A stretch of DNA of 59,204 bases. Origin: an uncultured Pseudomonadales bacterium. GTDB lineage: Bacteria > Pseudomonadota > Gammaproteobacteria > Pseudomonadales > Pseudohongiellaceae. The stretch spans positions 1 through 59,204 of the forward strand of contig CALSUH010000020.1 in NCBI GenBank assembly GCA_943789485.1, given 5' to 3'. Position numbers and translations under genes: made by a program. Numbering within the stretch: position 1 is the first letter of the stretch; every line of letters starts with the position of its first letter. The notes beneath the pieces were generated by a model. It searched no databases, was not told the DNA's origin, and worked only from the letters and a program-made list of their open reading frames with translations. Positions 17,814 through 25,948 of the stretch are shown one piece after another.

Positions 17814-18605
17814 GTGAAAAACCTATTCTCTGCAATCTTGTATTGCTCGCTTTGCAGCATCGCCGCTGTGCATGCTCAGTCCAATGTCGTGCCTGGTGCT
17901 AACGGGCCTATTACGATCACGCCATTAATTCATTCTTCGGTTCAGCTGGAGTATGGTAATACCGTTGTGCAGATTGACCCCTGGAACAGAGTCGGTCTGC
18001 CGGGGGCGAAACAAGCCGACCTAATTCTTATAACAGATGATGTAGGCCATCATCAGGACGTAGAGGCTATAGAGAAATTGTCAGGCCCACAAACTGTGCT
18101 GGTAATGCTAGAGAGCGGCAGAGCGAAATGGCCGGATGGGATTGTGATCGCTAACGGCCAGATGATTCGTGTCAACGGCATGACAGTTGAGGCAGTGGCA
18201 GCCTATGACATTATTCTCGGAGAACCGTCTCATCCCAAAGGGCAGGCCAATGGCTATGTGTTAACTCTCGGTGGTACGCGTTTCTATTTCGCCGGCGTCA
18301 CGGAATGTGTGGATGAGGTAAAAGTGTTGCAGGACATAAACGTGGCATTCATGCCTTTGAACGTGCCGCTTGGCCGAATGACTCCGGCTGCGTCTGCTGA
18401 ATGTACAAAAATTCTCGAACCTGATGTGGTTTATCTTTATCACTACGATCAGGACTACGCTCGACGCGCACTGAATCCTGCTTACGAAGGCACGGCCTTG
18501 CCCGGTGGTATTTCGGTTGCTGAAAGCCTGGATCTGTTCGAGGAGGAGCTAGAAGAGTCGGGCATTGACGTGCGGCGAGGAGATTTTTATCCGCCGTTGC
18601 AGTGA
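17814..18605 (+). CDS. Secreted metallo-beta-lactamase-fold protein with degraded metal site
   Basis: The product of about 263 residues has a signal peptide ending VHAQS and the UlaG-like metallo-beta-lactamase fold. Strand patterns are QLEYGNTVVQIDPW, then LILITDDVGHHQDV, FYFAGVTECVDE, VAFMPLN and VVYLYHYD. In active members the second motif is THxHxDH and the third contains GDTE. Here two histidines are replaced and the aspartate of GDTE is valine, so normal two-metal hydrolysis is doubtful. The GTG at 17814 is taken as start because GAGGA lies just before it; an in-frame TTG at 17796 is less likely. It follows the PQQ dehydrogenase by 28 bases and is probably cotranscribed. An accessory or binding role is inferred. 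Confidence 0.75.
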   Translation: MKNLFSAILYCSLCSIAAVHAQSNVVPGANGPITITPLIHSSVQLEYGNTVVQIDPWNRVGLPGAKQADLILITDDVGHHQDVEAIEKLSGPQTVLVMLESGRAKWPDGIVIANGQMIRVNGMTVEAVAAYDIILGEPSHPKGQANGYVLTLGGTRFYFAGVTECVDEVKVLQDINVAFMPLNVPLGRMTPAASAECTKILEPDVVYLYHYDQDYARRALNPAYEGTALPGGISVAESLDLFEEELEESGIDVRRGDFYPPLQ

Positions 18606-18906
18606 ATTGGTACTGACAAGTTTGTCCTATGCAGGCGACAACTATCCTGCGAGTCCTTAGTCATTGAACCGGCACTGCTAGCCAGTGAAAGCGATTAGCC
18701 AAGAGCAGAAGCCCATAGGCTGGACATAACGAGCAGTATGAGCTTCAGGAAAACGGCATTAGAAATGGCAGTGATTTGGCTCAACAAGTAAATCTTGTAG
18801 ACTAGATGATTGGTTCCTCAGTGCAAGCCATCGTTATTGCTTCGGTTTCTTGATAACAATCAAGAGCCGTCAGGAATTTGAGGCGGGGAAGGGTGTATAG
18901 TAAGAA
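18606..18906. other. Intergenic gap, nothing recognised
   Basis: This stretch follows the metallo-beta-lactamase-fold gene. No open frame with a plausible start, domain or signal peptide was found, and no repeat of the window's families was recognised. Confidence 0.4.
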
Positions 18907-18942
18907 GAGGAAGTACGCTAGCAGAAGTTAGCGTGCTTTCTC
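18907..18942. terminator. Strong hairpin between convergent genes
   Basis: The sequence GAGGAAGTACGCTA pairs with TAGCGTGCTTTCTC across an eight-base loop, with only two wobble pairs. It lies downstream of the convergent genes ending at 18605 and 18958. A T-rich stretch is weak on both sides, so it may act as a terminator or an RNA-stabilising hairpin. Confidence 0.5.
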
Positions 18943-18957
18943 CCCTTAAATTTTATC

Positions 18958-19278
18958 TTATCCCATAATTCGAGAACGAAGATCCATAATCAAAGTGGCT
19001 ACGGCATATCCGTGAATAGCACTTGTAAATGCTACCAAGAAATCTTCCCCATACCCACCAACAACAGGGATAGCATTTCCTAAGGTAGCGCCCATAAGTG
19101 GAACTGCTATAGCGGCCCCGTATATCATTGCTTGGGCTGCTCGGTCATCTACAGGGCTCATTACACCATGGACTAAGCCAATAGCGACTAATAACAATCC
19201 CCAGTACTCAAAAGGTACAAATATGCCTATAAGACTTATTGCAATGGCTGCGATAGGGGCGATTTTATCTATATTCAT
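18958..19278 (-). CDS. Small hypothetical membrane protein
   Basis: The 106-residue product has about four hydrophobic segments (near residues 8-25, 26-41, 48-68 and 80-100) joined by short loops, with the charged loop SPVDDRAAQ in the middle. It is an integral inner-membrane protein without a known domain that I recognise. An AGAGGA ribosome site precedes the ATG at 19278 with good spacing. It stands alone, with a hairpin downstream at 18907-18942. Function unknown. Confidence 0.65.
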   Translation of the reverse strand: MNIDKIAPIAAIAISLIGIFVPFEYWGLLLVAIGLVHGVMSPVDDRAAQAMIYGAAIAVPLMGATLGNAIPVVGGYGEDFLVAFTSAIHGYAVATLIMDLRSRIMG

Positions 19279-19687
19279 GCTAATTCCTCTTTTTATTAAT
19301 TTATACCTTCAGTGAATTCTACAAATTGAATGCTCAATTTATAATTGGGACTAATTACTAATAGCAAGACTATTAACTACTCCCTTTGAGCATAACTGTC
19401 CATAAAAATTTGAACTTATCAGGAATGGGGAATTAAATGATTGATCGTTCAGATAAGGTCAGGATTAGGGGAGGCTCATACTTTTACAATTGATTTTTCT
19501 AATTCCTGATCTATGAGCGCCTATTACTTTAGTCTTTAGCGCTAGAATAAATGGCCTGGAACGTGCTACTTATCTAGATGCTAAAGTCCAAGCTGGTGGT
19601 AGTGGATTGACCCTCGATCTCTTCTAGAACATTGTCTGAAATACGCCTAACGAAACGAGTACGCCGCCGACACCTGGCATTGTTGTT

Positions 19688-19772
19688 GAAGTTCTAAAAA
19701 TCGGTGCGATAAGCAAGGCGGATTAGGATAGACCACAAAGCCCATAAACTATTGAATAGTTACGCTGACCCT
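19688..19772. mobile_element. Degraded right end of a RAYT-family element
   Basis: The segment ACCACAAAGCCCATAAACTA is followed by a mutated terminal repeat (TTGAATAGTTACGCTGACCC). It lines up with the right ends at 36929 and 33737, which read ACTGGATATTTACTCTGACCC. No left end or transposase is recognisable nearby. Confidence 0.6.
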
Positions 19773-19774
19773 GT

Positions 19775-19999
19775 TTCCTGGCGACCCCTTCTGGCAGAGC
19801 TTTGTCCAGTGGCGCGGGCCGTTTAGCATGACCTGCCGTCTGAATGCGAGCCGATTGGTTAATGATGGTGAATTTTGCCGCGAACGACAACGCTTCGTTG
19901 GCCGTGTTTCCAGCGGCATCCTCGAGGAAATAGAAGACCAGTGAGCTCTTCAGGTCGAACTATTTCTCTCAGCGTGAACGGCACTTTATAGTCTGGCAT
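19775..19999 (-). pseudogene. Possible decayed gene fragment
   Basis: Reading the minus strand from the ATG at 19999 gives MPDYKVPFTLREIVRPEELT. After a one-base shift near 19920 it continues as FYFLEDAAGNTANEALSF and on through AAKFTINQSARIQTAGHAKR, without a stop up to the RAYT end. The composition is protein-like, but the family is not recognised. The mobile-element remnant at 19772 cuts it off, which suggests an insertion broke the gene. Evidence is weak. Confidence 0.3.
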
Positions 20000-20229
20000 C
20001 TAGCGCTTTTAGTTTTCTCACTTGGTAAATTTAACTTCTGGCGACAGTGTACGTCTACGAGTTAGAGGTTATTCCAATGGGAAGACCCTACTCTATTCGT
20101 AGTTAGTTGCTTAGTTTTTTAGGGTTGTTAGACTGAATCTTGTAGAACCTTCGATGCTGACCCACTTTACTACAAATCATCAACAGGCGCGCTGTCTCTG
20201 CGTAGTGCAACGCGTGGAAAGGAACAGGT

Positions 20230-21114
20230 ATGTTAACAATTAAAGACTTAACCAAGACTTACAGTAACGGTGTCCAGGCACTCGCCGGCGTCAGTCTGGA
20301 AATTTCCGAGGGCATGTTCGGTTTGCTTGGTCCAAATGGAGCCGGCAAGTCCTCTCTTATGCGCACGCTGGCGACGTTGCAGGAAGCAGATTCGGGAAGC
20401 GCCTTCCTCAATGATATTGATATTCTCATTGACAAAGAGAAGCTGCGCCAAGTACTTGGTTACCTGCCACAGGAATTTGGGACGTATCCCCGAATTTCGG
20501 CAATTCGAATGCTGGATCACTTTGCCGTGTTGAAAGGCATTGTAGATAAGGGTGAGCGAAAGGAGTTGGTTGAACACTTGCTGAACGAGGTGAATCTGTG
20601 GGATGTACGCAAGACGGCGGTAAGTACCTATTCCGGCGGCATGAAACAACGTTTCGGAATAGCCCAAGCATTGATCGGTGATCCGCTGCTGGTCATAGTG
20701 GATGAGCCAACGGCTGGGCTCGATCCACAGGAACGTCGCCGTTTCCATAATTTGCTGGCTGATATCGGTTCGGACACGGTAGTGATTCTCTCGACACACA
20801 TTGTCGATGATGTCAGTGACCTTTGTTCGAACATGGCCATCATGGGCGCCGGTAAAATTCTCATGAAGGGCCAGCCGAATGAAGTGGTTGCGCAACTTGA
20901 GGGCTCCATCTATAGCAAACTTATTGATCGATCTGCCTTGATCGAGCATGAGTCAAATTACCGAGTTCTGTTTTCGACTCTGGTAGGGGGCAGAACAAAA
21001 ATTCATATCGTAAGTGATTCCAATCCTGGCGATGGCTTTGAGGCCAGTGGCGCCAGCTTGGAAGATGTTTATTTCTCCACACTTCACGATAACAAAATTA
21101 GTGTAGCCGCCTAG
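20230..21114 (+). CDS. ABC transporter ATP-binding protein
   Basis: The 294-residue ATPase has Walker A GPNGAGKSS (residues 34-42), the Q-loop region GYLPQEFG, the signature YSGGMKQR and Walker B LLVIVDEPTAGLDPQ, then the switch histidine in STHIVDD. It is of the ABC-2 export type. An AAAGGAAC ribosome site precedes the ATG. The C-terminal 80 residues form the small extra domain found in this subgroup. The next gene, 33 bases on, encodes the partner permease fused to a peptidase, so the two form one transporter. Substrate unknown. Confidence 0.92.
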   Translation: MLTIKDLTKTYSNGVQALAGVSLEISEGMFGLLGPNGAGKSSLMRTLATLQEADSGSAFLNDIDILIDKEKLRQVLGYLPQEFGTYPRISAIRMLDHFAVLKGIVDKGERKELVEHLLNEVNLWDVRKTAVSTYSGGMKQRFGIAQALIGDPLLVIVDEPTAGLDPQERRRFHNLLADIGSDTVVILSTHIVDDVSDLCSNMAIMGAGKILMKGQPNEVVAQLEGSIYSKLIDRSALIEHESNYRVLFSTLVGGRTKIHIVSDSNPGDGFEASGASLEDVYFSTLHDNKISVAA

Positions 21115-21147
21115 CAATTAGTCAGTCTGCAAGGAGTTTTCACTCTT

Positions 21148-24100
21148 ATGTTTGCCCCTATTTTTCGCTTTGAGATGAATTTTCATGCCCGGCAACCACT
21201 GGTCTACGTGGTATCGCTGGTATTGTTTTTCCTCAGTTTCCTCGCCACCGTGTCTGACAATATTGGCATCGGAGGTACTGTATCTAATATCAATATTAAC
21301 TCCCCGTTTAACGTGATTGTGGTGCTAGCTAGCATCAGCTTCCTTGCCTCATTGATCGCCGGTGTTGCCTACGCTTCCAGCCCGATATTAAGAGACTTCG
21401 ATCACAATGTGGCGGAGCTGTTCTTCACCACCAGAGTCACCAAATTTGACTATTTGATGGGGCGATTCTGCGGGGCAACGATTTTCAGTTTTGTCGTTTA
21501 TTTTGCTGCCGCACTAGGTGTTCTTCTAGGAGAGTTAATGCCCTGGCTGGACCCTGAGCGGATGGGGACTATGCGGCTCGATGCTTACTGGTTTGCCACC
21601 TGGGCCATAGCCATTCCCAATATATTAATGGTTTCTACACTAGCATTCCTAGTAGCGACACTTACCCGCAGTCTTATGGCGAGCTACGTAGTGCTGGTGT
21701 TTGTGTTGATAATCAGCTCGGTGATCTCGTCACTTGTGGACCCCGAAGATTTGCAGCTTCTTAGCCTGTTAGATCCCTTCGGGCAGGTAGCTATTACTGA
21801 GATAACGCGGTACTGGACTCCATTCGAAATGAATGAACTGGTGATTCCCGTGGAAGGTAACCTGTTCTACAACCGCCTGTTGGCGGGCGTGTTATCACTT
21901 GTATTCATAGCGCTGGCGTACCGTTATTTCCCCTTCTCGCTGGATTTTGTGAATGCAAAAAGTAGGTGGTTGCAGCGATTTGGACGTTCATCAAAGCTGC
22001 GCGCTGACAAGCAGGCGCCCGCAAGAATGGCTACTGCTCAGCGCAGTAGCGCGAACACGAATTTTGGTTTTCGCGCTCAGCTTACACAGTTTGCATCACT
22101 TGTTCGTATTGAATTTCACAATATTATTATCGGCAAGGCGTTTCTTGTGATGGCGTTGCTGGGGATGTTCCAGGTAGGTGCGAATGCCTTATTCGGACTT
22201 GCCGGTATTTTTGGTACTGAAGTTTATCCGACGACTTCGGCTATGCTGCTGATAATAAACAGCGGTTACTCCATTCCTCTACTAGTTGTGTTGATCTTCT
22301 ATTCGTCTGAATTATTGGTGCGAGACCGAAATGTCGGCGTAGCTGAGATGATGGATTCAATGCCTTATCCGAATTGGGTCATTATCGGGGCCAAGTTGCT
22401 TGGTCTGATGTCGGTGGTGCTTGTGATGTTATTGGCGGCAATGCTAGCGGCCGTGCTCGTGCAAATCTTCAAGGGATACTACGACTTCAATTTTGTGCAG
22501 TACTTCTTCGGCCTATTCTCGTTCTTTCAGTTTCCGATCTGGTTTACCTGCGTGCTGGCCGTATTCGCTCAGGTTATAACCGGAAACCGTTACCTGGGGA
22601 TGTTTGTTGTAGTGATGTACTTTGCCGGAACCTTGTTTTTGCCGCAGCAAGGTTTCAACCATAACCTGTATCTGTTTAGCACTCCGGGAGTTCCCTATTC
22701 GGTATTCACGGGGTTTGGTCCTAACTTAAGCGCCTTCGTCTGGTTTTCCGTTTATTGGTCTTTGTTCTGTGCTTTATTGCTCATCGCGATGCACCTGGTA
22801 TGGCAGCGGGGGACCGAAATTAGGGGCCGCTTTCGTTGGAAGAACATCAGGTCAAGGTTTAGTACACCGGTGGCTATCGCTGCGGCCATTTGCTTGCTGG
22901 CATTTGCAGGTACAGGATGCTTTATTTTCTACAACACGAATGTGCTTAACAGCAAGCTCAGCATCCTCGATGTTGAGGAGGGATTTGCTGACTACGAAAA
23001 AGCCTACAAGCAGTACGAAGACCTCAATTCTCCAGACATTATGTCGATTTACACCGAAGTGGAACTATTTCCTGAGGACAGGGAAGCCCACATTGAAGGA
23101 ACCTATACGGTATCGAATAATTATGATGAGGCGATACCTGAGGTGCACTTCACGGTAGCAACTTACCTTTCCATCAATGAGCTCAATGTGCCGAATTCCA
23201 CGCTCTCTCATTCCGATACCGATTTGGGTTACTACATCTATCAACTTGATAGACCTATGCAGCCTGGCGAATCTTTCGATGTGAATTTCGATATCGATTG
23301 GCTGACGCCGGGCTTTGTTAACAACTCTGCGACTACAAGCCTGTTGAGTAGTGGCACCTTCTTCAACAACACCGAGGCTTTCCCGTTGCCGGGATATAAC
23401 AATAGCGCAGAACTGCTAGACAATAATCGGCGCCGCCGATATGACCTGCCCCCTGTAGAGCGAGCGGCCAAAATCGATGATGAAAGCCAGTGGGATGTGG
23501 GGCTGGTAACTCGAATGCGCGCCAGCTACGAGGCCATCGTCAGTACAAGCAATGATCAAATTGCAGTGACGCCGGGTTATCTCGAGCGGGAGTGGGAAGA
23601 AGGCGGCCGTCGCTATTTTCATTACAAGATGGATGAACCGATATGGCCATTTGTTTCCTTTCTCTCGGCAGACTATGAGATGAAGAGCGACAAGTGGAAT
23701 GATGTCGATCTTGAGGTTTACTACAAGCATGAGCAAAACGTAGATAGGATGTTAGAGGCATCGAAGAAGTCGCTGGATTATTTTACGGCCAATTTCAGCC
23801 CTTACCAGTATCGCCAGTATCGTATCTTTGAATTTCCGCGACAGCGGGGCGCCTTCGCGCAGTCGTTCCCCAATACCATCCCGTTTTCCGAAGCCATTGG
23901 CTTCGTAGCCGATATCCGTGATCCTGAAGCAATCGACTATGTGTTTTATGTCACGGCTCATGAATTTGCTCACCAGTGGTGGGGTCATCAGGTTGTTGGT
24001 GCAAACGTGCAGGGTGCAGCCGTACTAACTGAAACACTCGCGCAGTACTCGGCGTTAATGGTGATGGAGAAAGAGTATGGCGCAGCTCACATGCAACGTT

Positions 24101-24747
24101 TCCTCAAGTATGAGCTTGATAATTATCTGAATAGCCGTGGCGCAGAGGTGTTGGAAGAACTGCCGCTGATGCTGGTGGAGAATCAAGGTTACATTCACTA
24201 CCGCAAAGGTAGCTTAGTGCTCTACGCGCTGAAGGACTACCTGGGCGAGGACACCGTCAATCTTATACTGCGTGAATTCATTGCCGATTGGGGATTCAAG
24301 GGCCCGCCGTATCCAACAACTAGACATCTGTTGGCGAAAATTCGGGAAAACGCACCGCAGGAATACCAGGGCATCATCACCGACCTGTTTGAAAAGATTG
24401 TCCTCTACGATCTGCGGGCAGAAGACAGCCACTACACAGAATTGCCTGATGGCCGCTTTGAAGTGACCATAAATACAGCCGCCAGCAAGTTCGAAGCAGA
24501 TGGGCAGGGGGAAGAAACTGAGGTGGCAATGAATGCCCTAATCGACATCGCCGTGCTTGGCGAGGAAGATGAGGAAACCAAGGTGCCTGAAATTCTTCAT
24601 ATCGAAAAGCGGCAGGTCGATTCTGAGAATCAAACGTTTGTCTTTGTCGTGGACAGCAGGCCGGTGTCTGTTGGTATCGATCCGCTGAACAAGTTGATAG
24701 ACAGAAATCCAGACGACAACACGGCAAGAGTTGAAGTGCTTAATTAG
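21148..24747 (+). CDS. ABC-2 permease fused to M1-family aminopeptidase domain
   Basis: The 1,199-residue protein starts with two permease bundles (about residues 1-270 and 310-590), each with about six helices, followed by one more helix near 580-610. From about residue 630 the rest is an M1 gluzincin-type domain. The zinc motif is HEFAHQWWGHQ, with His938, Glu939 and His942, and the third ligand is probably Glu962 in LTETLAQY. The spacing between His942 and that glutamate is one residue longer than in classic M1 enzymes. The GAMEN exopeptidase motif is replaced by RGAFAQSFPNTI, so peptidase specificity may differ. Such ABC/M1 fusions are known in Gammaproteobacteria and Bacteroidetes, but their substrate is not established. 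It works with the ATPase encoded just upstream. Confidence 0.9.
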   Translation: MFAPIFRFEMNFHARQPLVYVVSLVLFFLSFLATVSDNIGIGGTVSNININSPFNVIVVLASISFLASLIAGVAYASSPILRDFDHNVAELFFTTRVTKFDYLMGRFCGATIFSFVVYFAAALGVLLGELMPWLDPERMGTMRLDAYWFATWAIAIPNILMVSTLAFLVATLTRSLMASYVVLVFVLIISSVISSLVDPEDLQLLSLLDPFGQVAITEITRYWTPFEMNELVIPVEGNLFYNRLLAGVLSLVFIALAYRYFPFSLDFVNAKSRWLQRFGRSSKLRADKQAPARMATAQRSSANTNFGFRAQLTQFASLVRIEFHNIIIGKAFLVMALLGMFQVGANALFGLAGIFGTEVYPTTSAMLLIINSGYSIPLLVVLIFYSSELLVRDRNVGVAEMMDSMPYPNWVIIGAKLLGLMSVVLVMLLAAMLAAVLVQIFKGYYDFNFVQYFFGLFSFFQFPIWFTCVLAVFAQVITGNRYLGMFVVVMYFAGTLFLPQQGFNHNLYLFSTPGVPYSVFTGFGPNLSAFVWFSVYWSLFCALLLIAMHLVWQRGTEIRGRFRWKNIRSRFSTPVAIAAAICLLAFAGTGCFIFYNTNVLNSKLSILDVEEGFADYEKAYKQYEDLNSPDIMSIYTEVELFPEDREAHIEGTYTVSNNYDEAIPEVHFTVATYLSINELNVPNSTLSHSDTDLGYYIYQLDRPMQPGESFDVNFDIDWLTPGFVNNSATTSLLSSGTFFNNTEAFPLPGYNNSAELLDNNRRRRYDLPPVERAAKIDDESQWDVGLVTRMRASYEAIVSTSNDQIAVTPGYLEREWEEGGRRYFHYKMDEPIWPFVSFLSADYEMKSDKWNDVDLEVYYKHEQNVDRMLEASKKSLDYFTANFSPYQYRQYRIFEFPRQRGAFAQSFPNTIPFSEAIGFVADIRDPEAIDYVFYVTAHEFAHQWWGHQVVGANVQGAAVLTETLAQYSALMVMEKEYGAAHMQRFLKYELDNYLNSRGAEVLEELPLMLVENQGYIHYRKGSLVLYALKDYLGEDTVNLILREFIADWGFKGPPYPTTRHLLAKIRENAPQEYQGIITDLFEKIVLYDLRAEDSHYTELPDGRFEVTINTAASKFEADGQGEETEVAMNALIDIAVLGEEDEETKVPEILHIEKRQVDSENQTFVFVVDSRPVSVGIDPLNKLIDRNPDDNTARVEVLN

Positions 24748-24793
24748 AAAATTTCTGCGCGTCTAATTGGATAAAAAATAAACGACAAATTAG

Positions 24794-24885
24794 TAGTGAC
24801 ACTAAAAACTTAAGATTAATCTTGGTATTGCATTATGTAATCAAGAAACTCGCCTTGTGTCCTATAAGTTTTTAGTACTGCCCTA
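24794..24885. repeat. Short inverted-repeat element, family 2 (copy E3)
   Basis: The ends pair as AGTGACACTAAAAACTTAAG against the reverse complement of TATAAGTTTTTAGTACTGCC. The inner part resembles the copy at 27411-27525. It lies between convergent genes and might also act as a terminator hairpin. Confidence 0.6.
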
Positions 24886-24917
24886 GAGTCACCCTTGATA
24901 GATTGGCAGTTAACTTA

Positions 24918-25814
24918 TCAGCACACTAGGCTGAGCTTAGTATTGCTAGAAAAATTTCTTGCTCGTCGTGTCATAGGATCAATAAAATACAGCTGTTGTG
25001 CTAATAGTTGCATGGGCTGACTGTAATCGGCTGATTTAATCGGCTGACGTAATTGGGGATAGTAAGTATCGTGCAGTAATGGCCAGCCAAGGCTTTGCAT
25101 ATGCAGGCGTAGCTGGTGGGTCTTACCTGTTATTGGGTTTAGCTCAAATAGGGCTTTGTCGGCTGAGCATTGCACACAACGGATATGGGAATGGCTGTTG
25201 GCTGGTCCTTCGACAGAATGCATCAAAAATCTCGTTCCGGTTTTCTCCAAGCGATTCTTAACTTCCCATTGTTGGTTAATCATCGGAGGGTTGCCATTCG
25301 TTCTGGCGATGGCCTGATAGATTTTTTTGACTTGATGTGTCTCAAATAGACGGTGGTAATGCTGACGTGAATTAGGGTTAACTGAAAACAATACCAAGCC
25401 CGCAGTCGCTTTATCGATGCGATGCACGGCTTGCAGTTGTTGGTTTCCGGTTTTATTGCGTAAGCGATTTTGCAGGCATTCTTCAACATATTGCCCCCCC
25501 GGAGTGACGGGTAGAAAATGCGGTTTGTACGCCACTAAGATAAATTCGTCCTGGAAAATAATTTTTTCTGCAAAAGGAATGACAGGTTCACTGTCAACTT
25601 CGCGATAATAATAAACGCGTTGCTGAGCAGCAAAAGGGGATGTCGCGCTAATTAGACTCCCATCATGCCAATGAACCTTGCCCTCAGTCATACGTTTTTG
25701 CCACTCTTCACTTGTTATGGCAGGGAATTTGAATACAAGATATTCTAGAACAGTCGTTATTCCTAGGCTGTGCTGAGGCAGGCTGAGCTTTGATGGGGAC
25801 GTTGCTATAGCCAT
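24918..25814 (-). CDS. RluA-family pseudouridine synthase
   Basis: The 298-residue protein has the RluA-family catalytic motif HRIDKATAGLVLFS with catalytic Asp134. It also has the later conserved segments PITGKTHQLRLHMQSLGWPL and HDTYYP. An N-terminal S4-like stretch (about residues 15-60, with WQKRMTEGKVHW) is reduced. The enzyme isomerises uridine to pseudouridine in rRNA or tRNA; the exact target site is not clear. The gene lies alone on the minus strand, with a short transposon derivative just upstream at 25855-25938. Confidence 0.9.
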   Translation of the reverse strand: MAIATSPSKLSLPQHSLGITTVLEYLVFKFPAITSEEWQKRMTEGKVHWHDGSLISATSPFAAQQRVYYYREVDSEPVIPFAEKIIFQDEFILVAYKPHFLPVTPGGQYVEECLQNRLRNKTGNQQLQAVHRIDKATAGLVLFSVNPNSRQHYHRLFETHQVKKIYQAIARTNGNPPMINQQWEVKNRLEKTGTRFLMHSVEGPANSHSHIRCVQCSADKALFELNPITGKTHQLRLHMQSLGWPLLHDTYYPQLRQPIKSADYSQPMQLLAQQLYFIDPMTRRARNFSSNTKLSLVC

Positions 25815-25854
25815 AATTGCCTTTGTAATTGAGCCTATATAAATTTTTTGAAAT

Positions 25855-25938
25855 CGGGTCAGAGTAAATATCCAGTAGTTTTTGGATTTAGGTGTCTCCT
25901 ATTAGCTTCTGATTCACTGGATATTTACTCTGACCCCT
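25855..25938. mobile_element. Very short RAYT-family derivative (about 84 bp)
   Basis: Left end GGGTCAGAGTAAATATCC and right end GGATATTTACTCTGACCCC are inverted copies of each other, with only about 35 unrelated bases between. No coding sequence is left. It sits between the start of the pseudouridine synthase gene and the end of the amidase gene, so both messages could fold here. Confidence 0.85.
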
Positions 25939-25948
25939 TCGCTTTCTC

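Larger units (their letters stand above)
19279..20229. other. Long intergenic region with decayed sequence
   Basis: About 950 bases with no intact gene. It includes a degraded right end of the RAYT transposon family (19688-19772) and a possible gene fragment on the minus strand (19775-19999), both listed separately. The rest shows no recognisable feature. The last 100 bases should contain the promoter of the ABC transporter operon. Confidence 0.5.
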
